From positions 267,018 to 331,017 of the forward strand of contig NZ_JAHTKI010000003.1 in NCBI RefSeq assembly GCF_019145475.1: a stretch of 64,000 nucleotides of DNA, given 5' to 3'. A program made the position numbers and the translations under genes. The first letter of the stretch is position 1, and the number at the start of each line of letters is the position of its first letter. The DNA is from Pseudomonas botevensis (GTDB lineage Bacteria > Pseudomonadota > Gammaproteobacteria > Pseudomonadales > Pseudomonadaceae). The notes under the pieces were generated by a model. The model searched no databases and was not told the DNA's origin. It was given only the letters and a program-made list of their open reading frames with translations. Shown here in pieces: positions 43,766 to 54,936 of this stretch.

Positions 43766-46600
43766 TTGGACAAGATCCTGATACGTGGGGCCCGTACCCA
43801 CAACCTGAAGAACATCGACCTGACCCTGCCACGGGACAAGCTGATCGTCATCACCGGCCTGTCCGGATCCGGCAAGTCTTCCCTGGCCTTCGACACGCTG
43901 TATGCCGAAGGTCAGCGCCGCTATGTCGAATCGCTGTCGGCCTATGCCCGGCAGTTCCTGTCGATGATGGAAAAACCCGACGTCGACACCATTGAAGGCC
44001 TGTCGCCGGCAATCTCCATCGAACAGAAGTCGACCTCGCACAACCCGCGCTCCACGGTCGGCACCATCACCGAAATCTACGACTACCTGCGCCTGCTCTA
44101 TGCGCGCGTCGGCACGCCACGCTGCCCGGATCACGACATCCCGCTGGAAGCGCAGACCGTCAGCCAGATGGTCGACCTGGTGCTCGCACAACCGGAAGGC
44201 AGCAAGCTGATGCTGCTGGCTCCGGTAATCCGCGAGCGCAAGGGCGAGCATCTGTCGGTCTTCGAAGAACTGCGCGCCCAGGGCTTCGTCCGCGCCAGGG
44301 TCAATGGCCGGCTATGCGAACTCGATGAACTGCCGAAGCTGGATAAACAGAAGAAGCACTCCATCGAAGTCGTGGTCGACCGCTTCAAGGTACGCGCCGA
44401 TCTGCAGCAGCGTCTGGCCGAATCCTTCGAAACCGCGCTGAAGCTGGCGGATGGCATCGCTCTGGTCGCGCCGATGGACGACGAACCGGGCGAGGAAATG
44501 ATCTTTTCCGCGCGCTTCGCCTGCCCGATCTGCGGCCACGCGATCAGCGAACTCGAACCCAAGCTGTTCTCCTTCAACAACCCGGCCGGTGCCTGCCCGA
44601 CCTGCGACGGCCTGGGCGTGAAGCAGTTCTTCGACATCAAACGCCTGGTCAACGGGGACCTGACCCTGGCCGAAGGCGCGATTCGCGGCTGGGACCGGCG
44701 CAACGTCTATTACTTCCAGATGCTCGGCTCCCTGGCCTCGCACTATGGCTTCAGCCTGGAGAAGCCGTTCAACGAACTGCCTGCCGATCAGCAGAAGTAC
44801 ATCCTGCACGGCAGTGGCTCGCAGAACGTCGACTTCAAATACCTCAATGATCGGGGTGACATCGTCAAACGCTCGCACCCGTTCGAAGGCATCGTGCCGA
44901 ACCTCGAGCGGCGCTACCGCGAAACCGAGTCGGCCAGCGTGCGCGAAGAACTGGCGAAGTTCCTCAGCACCCAGTCATGCCCGGACTGCCGGGGCACGCG
45001 TCTGCGTCGCGAAGCGCGGCACGTGTGGGTCGGCGAGAAAACCCTGCCGGCGGTGACCAACCTGCCGATCGGCGATGCCTGCGACTACTTCGGCGAGTTG
45101 AAGATGACCGGCCGCCGTGGCGAAATCGCCGACAAGATTCTCAAGGAAATCCGCGAACGCCTGCAATTTCTGGTCAACGTCGGTCTCGATTACCTGTCGC
45201 TCGATCGCAGCGCGGACACCCTTTCCGGCGGCGAGGCCCAGCGGATTCGTCTGGCCAGTCAGATCGGCGCCGGCCTGGTCGGCGTCCTGTACATCCTCGA
45301 CGAGCCGTCGATCGGCTTGCACCAACGCGATAACGACCGCCTGCTAGGCACCCTCAAGCACCTGCGGGATATCGGCAACACGGTGATCGTGGTCGAGCAC
45401 GACGAAGACGCGATTCGTCTGGCCGACTACGTGGTGGACATCGGCCCGGGCGCCGGTGTGCATGGCGGGCAGATCGTGGCCGAGGGTACGCCGGATGAAG
45501 TCATGGCTCACCCGGACTCCCTGACCGGCAAATACCTGTCGGGACGGGTCAAGATCGAAGTGCCGGCCAAGCGTACCCCACGCAACAAGAAGCAGGTTCT
45601 GGCGCTCAAGGGCGCGCGTGGCAACAACCTGCGCAACGTCGACCTGGAAATTCCGATCGGCCTGCTGACGTGCGTCACCGGCGTGTCCGGCTCGGGCAAA
45701 TCGACGCTGATCAACAACACGCTGTTCCCGCTGAGCGCCACCGCACTGAACGGCGCGACCACCCTCGAAGCCGCCGCCCACGACAGCATCAAGGGCCTGG
45801 AACATCTGGACAAGGTCGTCGACATCGACCAGAGCCCGATCGGGCGTACGCCACGCTCCAACCCGGCGACCTACACCGGGCTGTTCACGCCGATCCGCGA
45901 ACTGTTCGCGGGCGTGCCGGAATCGCGCTCACGCGGTTATGGCCCGGGGCGTTTCTCGTTCAACGTCAAGGGCGGGCGCTGCGAGGCCTGCCAGGGTGAC
46001 GGCCTGATCAAAGTGGAAATGCACTTCCTGCCGGACATCTACGTGCCTTGCGACGTGTGCAAGAGCAAGCGCTACAACCGCGAAACCCTTGAGATCAAAT
46101 ACAAGGGCAAGAGCATCCATGAAACCCTCGAAATGACCATCGAGGAAGCCCGGGAGTTCTTCGATGCGGTGCCGGCGCTGGCGCGCAAGCTGCAAACGCT
46201 GATGGATGTCGGTCTGTCGTACATCAAGCTCGGCCAGTCAGCCACGACGCTGTCCGGCGGCGAGGCGCAACGGGTCAAGCTGTCCCGCGAGCTGTCCAAA
46301 CGCGATACCGGCAAGACCCTGTACATCCTCGATGAGCCGACCACCGGCCTGCACTTCGCGGATATCCAGCAACTACTCGACGTCCTGCATCGCCTGCGCG
46401 ACCACGGCAACACCGTGGTGGTGATCGAGCACAACCTCGATGTGATCAAGACCGCCGACTGGCTGGTGGATCTCGGGCCTGAGGGTGGCTCCAAGGGCGG
46501 GCAGATCATTGCGACCGGGACACCGGAGGAAGTCGCCGAGATGAAGCAATCTCACACCGGTCATTACCTCAAACCGTTGTTGATCCGCGATCGGGCCTGA
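43766..46600 (+). CDS. uvrA: Excinuclease ABC subunit A
   Basis: 944-residue damage-recognition ATPase of nucleotide excision repair. First Walker [10 protein letters not shown] at residues 31-39, ABC signature [16 protein letters not shown], zinc fingers CPICGH...CPTCDG and CPDCRG, second Walker [10 protein letters not shown], the [19 protein letters not shown] finger with CDVC, and a second signature [16 protein letters not shown]. The start is TTG at 43766 with GAGG 5 nt upstream; this gives the conserved [16 protein letters not shown] beginning, while the upstream ATG does not. Confidence 0.97.
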   Translation: MDKILIRGARTHNLKNIDLTLPRDKLIVITGLSGSGKSSLAFDTLYAEGQRRYVESLSAYARQFLSMMEKPDVDTIEGLSPAISIEQKSTSHNPRSTVGTITEIYDYLRLLYARVGTPRCPDHDIPLEAQTVSQMVDLVLAQPEGSKLMLLAPVIRERKGEHLSVFEELRAQGFVRARVNGRLCELDELPKLDKQKKHSIEVVVDRFKVRADLQQRLAESFETALKLADGIALVAPMDDEPGEEMIFSARFACPICGHAISELEPKLFSFNNPAGACPTCDGLGVKQFFDIKRLVNGDLTLAEGAIRGWDRRNVYYFQMLGSLASHYGFSLEKPFNELPADQQKYILHGSGSQNVDFKYLNDRGDIVKRSHPFEGIVPNLERRYRETESASVREELAKFLSTQSCPDCRGTRLRREARHVWVGEKTLPAVTNLPIGDACDYFGELKMTGRRGEIADKILKEIRERLQFLVNVGLDYLSLDRSADTLSGGEAQRIRLASQIGAGLVGVLYILDEPSIGLHQRDNDRLLGTLKHLRDIGNTVIVVEHDEDAIRLADYVVDIGPGAGVHGGQIVAEGTPDEVMAHPDSLTGKYLSGRVKIEVPAKRTPRNKKQVLALKGARGNNLRNVDLEIPIGLLTCVTGVSGSGKSTLINNTLFPLSATALNGATTLEAAAHDSIKGLEHLDKVVDIDQSPIGRTPRSNPATYTGLFTPIRELFAGVPESRSRGYGPGRFSFNVKGGRCEACQGDGLIKVEMHFLPDIYVPCDVCKSKRYNRETLEIKYKGKSIHETLEMTIEEAREFFDAVPALARKLQTLMDVGLSYIKLGQSATTLSGGEAQRVKLSRELSKRDTGKTLYILDEPTTGLHFADIQQLLDVLHRLRDHGNTVVVIEHNLDVIKTADWLVDLGPEGGSKGGQIIATGTPEEVAEMKQSHTGHYLKPLLIRDRA

Positions 46601-46612
46601 TCGCCAGGCATG

Positions 46613-46652
46613 AAAAAGCCCCTGTCACGTTGTCAGTGACAGGGGCTTTTTT
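46613..46652. terminator. Bidirectional terminator uvrA/ferritin
   Basis: AAAAAGCCCCTGTCAC (46613-46628) pairs with GTGACAGGGGCTTTTT (46636-46651), a 16-bp stem with a 7-nt loop and T-runs on both strands. Confidence 0.93.
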
Positions 46653-46665
46653 GTACCTGATGAAA

Positions 46666-47133
46666 TCAGGAAGTGTGCGACTGCAGGTAGTTCTGGATAC
46701 CGATCAGTTTGATCAGACCCAGCTGCTTTTCCAGCCAGTAAGTGTGATCTTCTTCGGTGTCGTGCAACTGCAGCTTGAGAATATCGCGGCTGACATAGTC
46801 GCCGTGCTTCTCGCAAAGCTCGATGCCTTTGCACAGTGCGGCGCGAACCTTGTACTCAAGGCGCAGATCCGCTTCGAGCATGGTTTCCACCGTGGTGCCG
46901 ACATCCAGGTCATCCGGACGCATGCGCGGGGTGCCTTCAAGCATCAGAATCCGGCGCATCAACGCATCAGCGTGACCGGCTTCTTCTTCCATCTCGTGGT
47001 TGATTCGTTCGTAGAGCTTGGTGAATCCCCAGTCCTCATACATCCGCGAGTGAACGAAATACTGGTCACGCGCGGCAAGCTCGCCGGTCAGCAACGTGTT
47101 GAGGTAATCGATAACGTCTGGGTGGCCTTGCAT
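46666..47133 (-). CDS. ftnA: Haem-free bacterial ferritin (FtnA/BfrA type)
   Basis: 155-residue iron-storage subunit. Ferroxidase ligands appear as E18, E51, H54, E93, E127 and H130 ([40 protein letters not shown]). At the position of Met52, the haem ligand of true bacterioferritins, there is Ala (EEEAGHAD). This agrees with the P. aeruginosa katA-linked protein, first called BfrA and later recognised as a ferritin. Start 47133 gives normal length with GGGAGATG upstream. Next to katA, combining iron storage with peroxide removal. Confidence 0.9.
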   Translation of the reverse strand: MQGHPDVIDYLNTLLTGELAARDQYFVHSRMYEDWGFTKLYERINHEMEEEAGHADALMRRILMLEGTPRMRPDDLDVGTTVETMLEADLRLEYKVRAALCKGIELCEKHGDYVSRDILKLQLHDTEEDHTYWLEKQLGLIKLIGIQNYLQSHTS

Positions 47134-47245
47134 CGCCCTACATCTCCCTGCCTGAAAGTCTGTAGTTTGAACCAACCTGACCATAAGGTCACTCACTTCG
47201 CGCAATAAAAGCGAAGATATTCTGAGAAAAGCAGCCTAAATAACG

Positions 47246-47271
47246 CAAAAACCGCCCTAATGAGGGCGGTT
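47246..47271 (-). terminator. Rho-independent terminator of katA
   Basis: On the minus strand AACCGCCCT / AGGGCGGTT with a 4-nt loop followed by TTTT, 12 bp past the katA stop. It separates katA from the ferritin gene. Confidence 0.82.
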
Positions 47272-47282
47272 CTGCTTCTCGT

Positions 47283-48737
47283 TTAGACTTCGTTAAGCTG
47301 TACGTTGAGCAGCTTTGCGATTGCTTCTCCATACGCCGGGTCGGCCTTGTGGAAATGCTGCAACTGACGGTCGATCACATCACTCGACACACCAGCCATG
47401 GCACCAGCAATGTTGCTGACCAACAGCGCTTTCTGCTCGGCACTCATCAGGCGGAACAACGCACCTGTGTGGCTGTAGTAGTCGGTGTCCTCACGGTGAT
47501 CGTAACGATCTGCTGCACCACTCAACGCCAGGGCTGGCTCTGCGTAGTGCGGTGCCTGTTTCGGCGACTCCACATAGCTGTTCGGCTCATAGTTCGGCGT
47601 CGCACCACCATTGCTGCCGAACGCCATCGAACCATCGCGCTGGTAGGTGTTCACCGGGCTGCGCGGGGCGTTGACCGGCAGTTGCTGGTGATTGGTGCCT
47701 ACACGGTAGCGATGGGCATCGGCGTACGCGAACACTCGGCCCTGCAGCATGCGATCCGGCGACAGACCGACACCTGGCACCATGTTGCTCGGACCAAACG
47801 CAGCTTGCTCGACCTCGGCGAAGTAGTTCAGCGGATTACGGTTCAACTCCAGTTCGCCAACTTCGATCAGCGGGAACTCCTTCTGCGACCAGGTCTTGGT
47901 CACGTCGAACGGGTTCTCGTAGTGAGCCGCAGCCTGGGCTTCGGTCATGATCTGGATGCACACACTCCATTTCGGGAAGTCACCGCGCTCAATGGCTTCA
48001 AACAGATCGCGCTGAGCGTAGTCCGGGTCAGTGCCGGCGAGACGCGCCGCATCGGCTGGTGCAAGGTTCTTGATCCCTTGCAGGGTCTTGTAGTGCCACT
48101 TGACCCAATGACGCTCGCCCTGAGCGTTGATCAGGCTGTAAGTGTGGCTGCCAAAGCCGTGCATGTGACGGTAACCGTCAGGAATGCCGCGATCGGAGAA
48201 CAGAATAGTTACCTGGTGCAGCGCCTCGGGCGAATGCGACCAGAAGTCCCACATCATCTGCGCGCTTTTCAGGTTGCTTTGCGGCAGGCGCTTTTGGGTG
48301 TGGATAAAGTCTGGAAACTTCAGCGGGTCACGAATGAAGAACACCGGCGTGTTGTTACCAACGATGTCCCAGTTGCCTTCCTCGGTGTAGAACTTCAGGG
48401 CAAAACCACGAGGATCGCGCTCGGTATCAGCCGAACCACGCTCACCGCCCACAGTGGAGAAGCGCAGGAACGTCGGAGTCTGCTTGCCGACAGCGGAAAA
48501 CAGCTTGGCACTGGTGTATTGAGTGATGTCACGGCTTACGGTGAACGTACCGTAGGCACCCGAGCCCTTGGCGTGGACGCGGCGCTCAGGAATGTTTTCA
48601 CGGTTGAAGTGGGCAAGTTTCTCGATCAGATGAAAATCATCGAGCAACAGCGGCCCGCGCGGGCCGGCGGAACGAGAATTCTGGTTGTCAGCGACGGGTG
48701 CACCGCTGGCTGTCGTAAGCGTCTTGTTTTGGCTCAT
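47283..48737 (-). CDS. katA: Catalase KatA
   Basis: 484-residue monofunctional haem catalase of the small-subunit clade. Catalytic H55 in [14 protein letters not shown]128 in [11 protein letters not shown], and the haem-ligand tyrosine in [13 protein letters not shown] are present, as is the [16 protein letters not shown] segment. It removes hydrogen peroxide in the cytoplasm; the KatA orthologue is the main vegetative catalase in Pseudomonas. No signal peptide. The 5' region contains palindromes that may serve OxyR or another regulator. Confidence 0.96.
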   Translation of the reverse strand: MSQNKTLTTASGAPVADNQNSRSAGPRGPLLLDDFHLIEKLAHFNRENIPERRVHAKGSGAYGTFTVSRDITQYTSAKLFSAVGKQTPTFLRFSTVGGERGSADTERDPRGFALKFYTEEGNWDIVGNNTPVFFIRDPLKFPDFIHTQKRLPQSNLKSAQMMWDFWSHSPEALHQVTILFSDRGIPDGYRHMHGFGSHTYSLINAQGERHWVKWHYKTLQGIKNLAPADAARLAGTDPDYAQRDLFEAIERGDFPKWSVCIQIMTEAQAAAHYENPFDVTKTWSQKEFPLIEVGELELNRNPLNYFAEVEQAAFGPSNMVPGVGLSPDRMLQGRVFAYADAHRYRVGTNHQQLPVNAPRSPVNTYQRDGSMAFGSNGGATPNYEPNSYVESPKQAPHYAEPALALSGAADRYDHREDTDYYSHTGALFRLMSAEQKALLVSNIAGAMAGVSSDVIDRQLQHFHKADPAYGEAIAKLLNVQLNEV

Positions 48738-48793
48738 GCGATCATCTTCCTCTGTCGGTCTTGAACTGCCGGCTAGTCGGCTTGGTTGGGAGT

Positions 48794-48851
48794 ATTGATC
48801 ATCAATGTGACACCTACAAATTCATTAATTTTCAGGTATCGATAGAAAATT
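48794..48851 (-). promoter_or_regulatory. Palindromes upstream of katA
   Basis: ATTGATcATCAAT (48794-48806, perfect) and AATTTTC-N11-GAAAATT (48827-48851) lie 57-115 bp upstream of the katA start. ATAG-N7-CTAA at 48842-48856 resembles one half of an OxyR site, but a second half is not clear. Probable regulatory region; the factor is undetermined. Confidence 0.35.
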
Positions 48852-48930
48852 ACTAATGATGACTCCCAACACATGGTGACAACAGAATGGCGTCGCACGC
48901 TTGTACAAAAAGCGCTTTTCTTACAGGCAC

Positions 48931-48959
48931 AAAAAACCGGGCACTAGGCCCGGCTTTTT
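48931..48959 (-). terminator. Terminator of the alpha operon
   Basis: CCGGGC / GCCCGG stem (48937-48942, 48948-48953) flanked by A-run and T-run, 17 bp past the rplQ stop on the minus strand. It closes the rpsM-rpsK-rpsD-rpoA-rplQ unit. Confidence 0.85.
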
Positions 48960-48975
48960 GTTTCAGACTGACGTC

Positions 48976-49362
48976 TTACTCAGCAGATACAGCTTCGCCG
49001 CCGGTAGCACGATCAACCAACTCGACGTACGCCATAGGCGCGTTGTCGCCAGCGCGGAAACCGCACTTGAGGATGCGCAGGTAGCCACCCTCACGGGTAG
49101 CGTAACGCTTGCCCAGGTCGTTGAAGAGCTTACCAACGATAGCTTTCGAACGAGTACGGTCGAAAGCCAGACGACGGTTAGCAACGCTGTCTGTCTTGGC
49201 CAGAGTGATCAGCGGCTCGGCAACGCGGCGCAGTTCTTTGGCTTTTGGCAGAGTAGTTTTGATCAGCTCGTGCTCGAACAGCGACACCGCCATGTTCTGG
49301 AACATGGCCTTGCGGTGCGAGCTGGTGCGGCTCAGGTGACGACCACTTTTACGATGACGCAT
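48976..49362 (-). CDS. rplQ: 50S ribosomal protein L17
   Basis: 128 residues, beginning [20 protein letters not shown] as in all bacterial L17, binding 23S rRNA near the exit tunnel. Last gene of the alpha operon, 42 bp after rpoA and closed by its own terminator. The acidic C-terminal few residues (TGGEAVSAE) are a short extension over the E. coli form. Confidence 0.97.
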   Translation of the reverse strand: MRHRKSGRHLSRTSSHRKAMFQNMAVSLFEHELIKTTLPKAKELRRVAEPLITLAKTDSVANRRLAFDRTRSKAIVGKLFNDLGKRYATREGGYLRILKCGFRAGDNAPMAYVELVDRATGGEAVSAE

Positions 49363-49404
49363 GGTTCATTCCTTACCAAACACTACGTTCGGTGATTACG
49401 ACGA

Positions 49405-50406
49405 TCAGGCAGTCGCCTTGTCGTCCTTCTTAAGACTTGCAGGCGGCCAGTTGTCGAGGCGCATGCCGAGGGACAGACCGCGGGAGGCCAGAACGTCCTT
49501 GATTTCAGTCAAGGATTTCTTGCCCAGGTTCGGAGTCTTCAACAGCTCTACTTCGGTACGCTGAATCAGGTCGCCGATGTAGTAGATGTTTTCCGCCTTA
49601 AGGCAGTTAGCCGAACGTACAGTCAGTTCCAGATCGTCAACCGGGCGAAGCAGGATCGGATCGATCTCGTCTTCCTGCTCGACAACCACTGGTTCACTGT
49701 CACCCTTGAGGTCGACGAACGCAGCCAACTGCTGTTGCAGGATGGTTGCAGCGCGACGGATAGCCTCTTCAGGATCCAGAGTACCGTTGGTTTCCAGATC
49801 AATAACCAGCTTGTCCAGGTTGGTACGCTGTTCGACACGGGCGTTTTCCACCACGTATGCGATACGGCGAACCGGGCTGAACGAAGAGTCGAGCTGCAAG
49901 CGACCAATGCTGCGGCTTTCATCTTCATCGCTCTGACGCGAGTCTGCTGGTTCATAACCACGACCACGAGCTACGGTGAGCTTCATGTTCAGGGCGCCGT
50001 TAGACGCCAGGTTAGCGATTACGTGATCGGGATTAACGATCTCGACATCATGATCCAGCTGAATATCGGCAGCGGTAACCACCCCCGAACCCTTCTTCGA
50101 CAAGGTCAGCGTAACTTCGTCACGACCGTGCAGCTTGATGGCCAGACCTTTAAGGTTCAACAGGATTTCAATTACGTCTTCCTGTACACCTTCGATGGCG
50201 CTGTACTCGTGGAGCACACCGTCAATCTCGGCCTCGACTACTGCGCAGCCGGGCATTGAGGACAACAGGATGCGGCGCAGCGCGTTGCCCAGGGTGTGGC
50301 CAAAACCACGCTCGAGAGGCTCGAGAGTGATCTTGGCGCGGGTTGGACTGACAACCTGCACGTCAATGTGACGGGGTGTCAGGAACTCATTTACCGAAAT
50401 CTGCAT
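49405..50406 (-). CDS. rpoA: RNA polymerase alpha subunit
   Basis: 333 residues. The N-terminal dimerisation domain ([28 protein letters not shown]) assembles core enzyme; the C-terminal domain ([43 protein letters not shown]) contacts UP elements and activators. Both are complete with the flexible linker between. Encoded between rpsD and rplQ, the standard position. Confidence 0.98.
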   Translation of the reverse strand: MQISVNEFLTPRHIDVQVVSPTRAKITLEPLERGFGHTLGNALRRILLSSMPGCAVVEAEIDGVLHEYSAIEGVQEDVIEILLNLKGLAIKLHGRDEVTLTLSKKGSGVVTAADIQLDHDVEIVNPDHVIANLASNGALNMKLTVARGRGYEPADSRQSDEDESRSIGRLQLDSSFSPVRRIAYVVENARVEQRTNLDKLVIDLETNGTLDPEEAIRRAATILQQQLAAFVDLKGDSEPVVVEQEDEIDPILLRPVDDLELTVRSANCLKAENIYYIGDLIQRTEVELLKTPNLGKKSLTEIKDVLASRGLSLGMRLDNWPPASLKKDDKATA

Positions 50407-50432
50407 GGATGCACCTATTTTCTAGCCCTTAC

Positions 50433-51053
50433 TTACTTGGAGTAGAGCTCGACAATCAGGCTTTCGTTGATGTCGGCGGACAGATCACTGCGAGCAGGAA
50501 CGTTCTTGAAAACGCCCGACTTCTTCTCAGCATCTACCTCTACCCATTCTACGCGGCCACGTTGGGCGCACAGCTCGAGAGCTTGGACAATGCGAAGTTG
50601 GTTCTTTGCCTTCTCGCGAACAGCAACCACGTCACCAGCACGAACCTGGAAGGACGGAACGTTTACGGTCTGACCGTTAACGCTGATCGACTTGTGCGAT
50701 ACCAGCTGACGGGATTCGGCACGAGTCGAACCGAAGCCCATACGGTATACAACGTTGTCCAGACGGCATTCGAGCAGTTGCAGCAGGTTCTCACCGGTTG
50801 CGCCTTTCTTGCTGGCAGCAGCCTTGTAGTAACCGCTGAACTGACGCTCGAGAACGCCGTAGATACGACGGACCTTCTGCTTTTCACGCAGTTGGGTGCC
50901 GTAGTCGGACTGGCGACCGCGGCGCTGGCCGTGGATACCAGGTGCAGCTTCAATGTTGCACTTCGATTCGATCGCGCGCACGCCGCTCTTCAGGAAGAGA
51001 TCGGTGCCTTCGCGACGAGCGAGTTTGCATTTTGGACCAATGTAACGAGCCAT
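50433..51053 (-). CDS. rpsD: 30S ribosomal protein S4
   Basis: 206 residues, primary 16S-binding protein and, in E. coli, the translational autoregulator of the alpha operon. Start [19 protein letters not shown] and the S4 RNA-binding domain ([30 protein letters not shown]) are conserved. One cysteine remains in the N-terminal region (KCKLARR), so the zinc-finger form of S4 is absent. Confidence 0.98.
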   Translation of the reverse strand: MARYIGPKCKLARREGTDLFLKSGVRAIESKCNIEAAPGIHGQRRGRQSDYGTQLREKQKVRRIYGVLERQFSGYYKAAASKKGATGENLLQLLECRLDNVVYRMGFGSTRAESRQLVSHKSISVNGQTVNVPSFQVRAGDVVAVREKAKNQLRIVQALELCAQRGRVEWVEVDAEKKSGVFKNVPARSDLSADINESLIVELYSK

Positions 51054-51071
51054 TCTTTACGATCTCCTGGA

Positions 51072-51461
51072 TTACACGCGGCGCTTCTTCGGCGGACGGC
51101 ACCCGTTGTGCGGGATTGGCGTCACGTCGGTGATGCTGGCGATCTTGTAGCCACAGCCGTTCAAAGCGCGGACTGCGGATTCACGACCTGGACCTGGGCC
51201 CTTGACGTTTACGTCGAGGTTTTTCAGGCCATATTCCAGCGCAGCTTGACCAGCACGCTCAGCAGCTACTTGAGCAGCGAACGGGGTGGACTTGCGGGAA
51301 CCGCGGAAACCCGAACCACCGGAGGTAGCCCAGGAAAGAGCGTTACCTTGACGGTCGGTGATGGTCACGATGGTGTTGTTAAAAGAAGCATGGATGTGGG
51401 CGATGCCATCAACCACTGTCTTTTTAACTTTTTTACGAGGACGAGCAGCAGGTTTTGCCAT
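51072..51461 (-). CDS. rpsK: 30S ribosomal protein S11
   Basis: 129 residues of the platform protein S11, contacting mRNA near the E site. [26 protein letters not shown] and the invariant tail [11 protein letters not shown] are present. 30 bp after rpsM, 18 bp before rpsD. Confidence 0.98.
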   Translation of the reverse strand: MAKPAARPRKKVKKTVVDGIAHIHASFNNTIVTITDRQGNALSWATSGGSGFRGSRKSTPFAAQVAAERAGQAALEYGLKNLDVNVKGPGPGRESAVRALNGCGYKIASITDVTPIPHNGCRPPKKRRV

Positions 51462-51491
51462 GATTAAATTCCTGTCGATTCGCTGGGGCGA

Positions 51492-51848
51492 TTACTTGCG
51501 GATCGGCTTACGCGGACCTTTACGGGTACGCGCGTTAGTCTTGGTACGCTGACCGCGTACTGGCAGACCACGACGATGACGCAGACCGCGATAGCAACCG
51601 AGGTCCATCAAGCGCTTGATTTTCATGTTGATTTCGCGACGCAGGTCACCTTCAGTGGTGAACTTCGCCACTTCGCCACGCAGCTGTTCAATTTGCTCGT
51701 CGCTCAGATCTTTGATCTTTGCAGCTGGGTTTACCCCAGTCACTGCACAGATTTTCTGTGCGGTAGTGCGACCAACACCATAGATGTAGGTCAGCGAGAT
51801 AACAGTATGCTTGTTATCTGGAATGTTAACGCCTGCAATACGGGCCAT
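51492..51848 (-). CDS. rpsM: 30S ribosomal protein S13
   Basis: 118 residues; head protein that bridges to the large subunit. [26 protein letters not shown] and the basic tail [15 protein letters not shown] are conserved. First gene of the alpha operon; its 130-bp upstream gap carries a hairpin and should hold the operon's promoter or leader. Confidence 0.98.
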   Translation of the reverse strand: MARIAGVNIPDNKHTVISLTYIYGVGRTTAQKICAVTGVNPAAKIKDLSDEQIEQLRGEVAKFTTEGDLRREINMKIKRLMDLGCYRGLRHRRGLPVRGQRTKTNARTRKGPRKPIRK

Positions 51849-51936
51849 TCAGTGGGACTCCAATTGACAGCTACCTACGCCCCGGAAGCCAAGAAATAGG
51901 GCGCGAGATAATATCGCTGTAATAACAAATAATCAA

Positions 51937-51960
51937 CCCGGCAGCACACTAGCTGCCGGG
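51937..51960 (-). terminator. Hairpin at the spc/alpha operon boundary
   Basis: Perfect 9-bp stem CCCGGCAGC / GCTGCCGGG with a 6-nt loop, 18 bp beyond the rpmJ stop. On the minus strand it is followed by a T-rich but interrupted stretch (TTGATTATTTGTTATT). A leaky terminator of the spc operon upstream of rpsM is likely. Confidence 0.65.
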
Positions 51961-51978
51961 CTTGAAGCACAATCACAC

Positions 51979-52095
51979 TCAGCCTTGGCGCTGTTTGTGA
52001 CGCGGTTCCGCGCTGCAAATTACTCGAACAACACCTTCGCGGCGAATAATCTTGCAGTTACGGCACAGCTTTTTCACCGATGCACGAACTTTCAT
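51979..52095 (-). CDS. rpmJ: 50S ribosomal protein L36
   Basis: 38-residue L36, beginning [15 protein letters not shown]. It keeps the four zinc ligands (C11, C14, C27, H33), so this is the zinc-binding C+ form; a zinc-free paralogue, if the genome has one, is elsewhere. Lies between secY and rpsM, the usual place. Confidence 0.96.
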
Positions 52096-52122
52096 CACCA
52101 ACTCCTCGAACCTTATGGGTAC

Positions 52123-53451
52123 TCAGCGCAACATGCCGCTGCCGTAACCCTTCAGGTTGGCTTTCTTCATCAGGGATTCGTACTGGTGCGAAACGAGGTG
52201 CGATTGTACTTGGGACATAAAGTCCATCACAACCACGACCACGATCAGCAACGAGGTCCCGCCAAGGTAGAACGGAACGTTTGCTGCAACCACCAGGAAC
52301 TGGGGCAACAGGCACACGGCCGTCATGTAAAGAGCACCGAACATGGTCAAGCGAGTCAGGACGCCATCAATGTAGCGCGCAGACTGCTCACCTGGACGGA
52401 TGCCCGGAATAAAGGCACCGGACTTCTTCAGGTTTTCCGCTACGTCTTTCGGATTGAACATCAACGCCGTATAGAAGAAGCAGAAGAAAATAATCCCTGC
52501 ACTAAACAGCAGAATATTCAACGGCTGACCAGGAGCGATCGACTGCGAGATGTCCTGCAACCAGCCCATACCTTCAGACTGACCGAACCAGGCACCCAAC
52601 GAAGCCGGGAACAGCAAAATGCTGCTCGCGAAAATAGCCGGAATAACACCGGCCATGTTCACCTTCAGCGGCAAGTGGCTAGTCTGCGCAGCAAAAACCT
52701 TGCGGCCTTGCTGACGCTTGGCGTAGTGAACAGCGATACGACGCTGACCACGCTCAATGAACACCACGAAACCGATAATCGCTACTGCCAGCAAACCGAT
52801 GGCAACCAGGGCGAAGATGTTGATATCACCCTGACGCGCAGACTCGAAAGACTGCCCGATTGCTCTCGGAAGACCGGCGACGATACCCGAAAAAATCAAC
52901 ATCGAGATACCGTTGCCTACACCACGCTCAGTAATCTGCTCACCCAGCCACATCATGAACATCGCGCCAGCCACAAACGTGGATACCGCGACGAAATGGA
53001 AGCCAAAGTCACCAGTGAACGCAACGCCCTGCCCCGCCAGACCAATGGACATGCCAATGGCCTGAACGAGAGCGAGGACGACGGTGCCGTAGCGGGTGTA
53101 CTGGCTGATCTTGCGACGGCCAGCTTCACCTTCCTTCTTCAACTGCTCCAGCTGTGGGCTGACGGCGGTCATCAGCTGCATGATGATCGATGCCGAAATG
53201 TACGGCATGATCCCCAGTGCAAAGATGCTCATCCGCTCCAGCGCACCGCCGGAAAACATGTTGAACAAGCTAAGAATGGTCCCCTCATTCTGTCGAAACA
53301 GGTCCGCGAGTCGGTCAGGGTTGATACCTGGAACCGGGATGTGTGCGCCTATTCGGTAGACGATAATCGCCAGGAACAGAAAACGCAGACGAGCCCAGAG
53401 TTCAGACATACCGCCTTTGCCGAGCGCAGAGAGAGCACCTTGCTTAGCCAT
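52123..53451 (-). CDS. secY: Protein translocase subunit SecY
   Basis: 442-residue ten-helix pore of the Sec translocon. Typical segments: [26 protein letters not shown] at the N-terminus, [17 protein letters not shown] (the SecY signature), [13 protein letters not shown] and [23 protein letters not shown]. Starts directly after the rplO stop with no gap, so translation is coupled. Confidence 0.98.
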   Translation of the reverse strand: MAKQGALSALGKGGMSELWARLRFLFLAIIVYRIGAHIPVPGINPDRLADLFRQNEGTILSLFNMFSGGALERMSIFALGIMPYISASIIMQLMTAVSPQLEQLKKEGEAGRRKISQYTRYGTVVLALVQAIGMSIGLAGQGVAFTGDFGFHFVAVSTFVAGAMFMMWLGEQITERGVGNGISMLIFSGIVAGLPRAIGQSFESARQGDINIFALVAIGLLAVAIIGFVVFIERGQRRIAVHYAKRQQGRKVFAAQTSHLPLKVNMAGVIPAIFASSILLFPASLGAWFGQSEGMGWLQDISQSIAPGQPLNILLFSAGIIFFCFFYTALMFNPKDVAENLKKSGAFIPGIRPGEQSARYIDGVLTRLTMFGALYMTAVCLLPQFLVVAANVPFYLGGTSLLIVVVVVMDFMSQVQSHLVSHQYESLMKKANLKGYGSGMLR

Positions 53452-53889
53452 TTATTCCTCGAACTTGCCGCCAGCTGCTTCGATAGCCGCACGCGCACCT
53501 TTGGTGGCGCCGATTCCCTTGCCGATAGTGACAGCGCGAGTCACTTCACCGGACAGCATGATTTTCACACGCTGTACGTTGACGTTGATCACGTTGGCAT
53601 CTTTCAGGGACTGCACGGTGACGATGTCGCCTTCCACTTTGGCCAGCTCGGACAGACGCACTTCTGCGCGGTCCATGGCTTTCAGGGAAACGAAACCGAA
53701 TTTCGGCAGGCGACGATGCAGCGGCTGTTGACCGCCTTCAAAGCCTGGAGCAATGGTGCCACCGGAGCGGGAGGTCTGACCTTTGTGACCACGGCCACCA
53801 GTCTTACCCAAACCACTACCGATACCACGGCCCGGACGATGCTTTTCGCGACGGGAACCCGGCGCTGGACTCAGATCATTGAGTTTCAT
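53452..53889 (-). CDS. rplO: 50S ribosomal protein L15
   Basis: 145 residues; late-assembly 23S-binding protein with the Gly-rich basic N-terminal extension ([25 protein letters not shown]) and globular C-terminus ([19 protein letters not shown]). 3 bp separate its ATG from the rpmD stop. Confidence 0.98.
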   Translation of the reverse strand: MKLNDLSPAPGSRREKHRPGRGIGSGLGKTGGRGHKGQTSRSGGTIAPGFEGGQQPLHRRLPKFGFVSLKAMDRAEVRLSELAKVEGDIVTVQSLKDANVINVNVQRVKIMLSGEVTRAVTIGKGIGATKGARAAIEAAGGKFEE

Positions 53890-53892
53890 CGA

Positions 53893-54069
53893 TTAACCCT
53901 CGACACGCAGCATGTAGTAAGCCTTGTTGATCATCCCGCGATTCTCGGGAGTATCCTGGACTTCTACAGTGTGACCGATGCGACGCAGACCCAGACCCTT
54001 AACGCACAGTTTGTGGTTAGGGATGCGGCCGGTCATGCTTTTGATCAGCGTAACTTTAACGGTAGCCAT
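53893..54069 (-). CDS. rpmD: 50S ribosomal protein L30
   Basis: 58-residue L30 in the bacterial short form: [20 protein letters not shown], then [20 protein letters not shown] and the end YYMLRVEG. Read from the minus strand between rpsE and rplO; both flanking spacers are 2-3 bp. Confidence 0.96.
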
Positions 54070-54071
54070 GA

Positions 54072-54572
54072 TTACTTGATCTCCTCAACGCGCAAGCCAC
54101 GCTTGGCAGCAATGGATTCAGGAGATTGCATGGCTTTCAGACCCTTGAAAGTGGCGTGAACCACGTTTACAGGGTTGGTCGAACCGTAGCACTTGGCCAA
54201 GACGTTCTGAACGCCAGCAACTTCGAGAACAGCACGCATAGCGCCGCCAGCGATGATACCGGTACCTTCAGAAGCAGGCTGCATGTACACCTTCGAAGCG
54301 CCATGGGCGGACTTCATTGCGTACTGCAGAGTGGTGCCGTTCAGATCAACCTGGATCATGTTGCGGCGAGCAGCTTCCATTGCCTTCTGGATCGCAGCAG
54401 GCACTTCACGCGACTTGCCACGGCCGAAGCCAACACGACCTTTACCATCACCAACCACGGTCAACGCGGTGAAAGTGAAGATACGGCCGCCTTTAACGGT
54501 TTTTGCTACGCGGTTAACTTGAACCAGCTTCTCGATGTAGCCTTCGTCGCGCTTTTGGTCGTTATTTGACAT
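54072..54572 (-). CDS. rpsE: 30S ribosomal protein S5
   Basis: 166 residues. N-terminal dsRBD-like domain ([32 protein letters not shown]) and C-terminal [26 protein letters not shown]5 lines the mRNA entry channel and affects accuracy. Normal residues are seen in the loop tied to spectinomycin response (VKGGRIF). Confidence 0.98.
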
Positions 54573-54575
54573 AAC

Positions 54576-54926
54576 TTAGAACTCCAGTCCGCCTTCACGA
54601 GCAGCATCAGCCAGCGCTTTCACGCGGCCGTGGTACTTGAAGCCGGAACGGTCAAAGGCAACTTGAGATACACCGGCGGCTTTCGCACGCTCAGCTACCA
54701 GCTTGCCAACCTTAGTGGCCGCGTCGATGTTGCCAGTGGCACCATCACGCAGTTCTTTATCCAAAGTCGAGGCGCTTGCCAGGACTTTGTTGCCGTCGGC
54801 CGAAATGACCTGGGCGTAGATGTGCTGCGAAGAGCGGAACACGCAGAGACGCACGACTTCGAGTTCGTGCATTTTCAGGCGTGCTTTGCGAGCGCGACGC
54901 AGTCGAGTAACTTTTTTGTCGGTCAT
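54576..54926 (-). CDS. rplR: 50S ribosomal protein L18
   Basis: 116 residues, 5S rRNA-binding protein of the central protuberance. [37 protein letters not shown] and the ending [26 protein letters not shown] are conserved. Confidence 0.98.
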   Translation of the reverse strand: MTDKKVTRLRRARKARLKMHELEVVRLCVFRSSQHIYAQVISADGNKVLASASTLDKELRDGATGNIDAATKVGKLVAERAKAAGVSQVAFDRSGFKYHGRVKALADAAREGGLEF

Positions 54927-54936
54927 TTGCTATGCC

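Noticed and set aside
51985..54159. Open frame of 724 codons on the plus strand antisense to rpmJ-secY-rplO-rpmD
   Set aside because: It spans several intact ribosomal genes in the reverse direction, has no family features and no ribosome-binding context. It results from biased codon use on the real strand.
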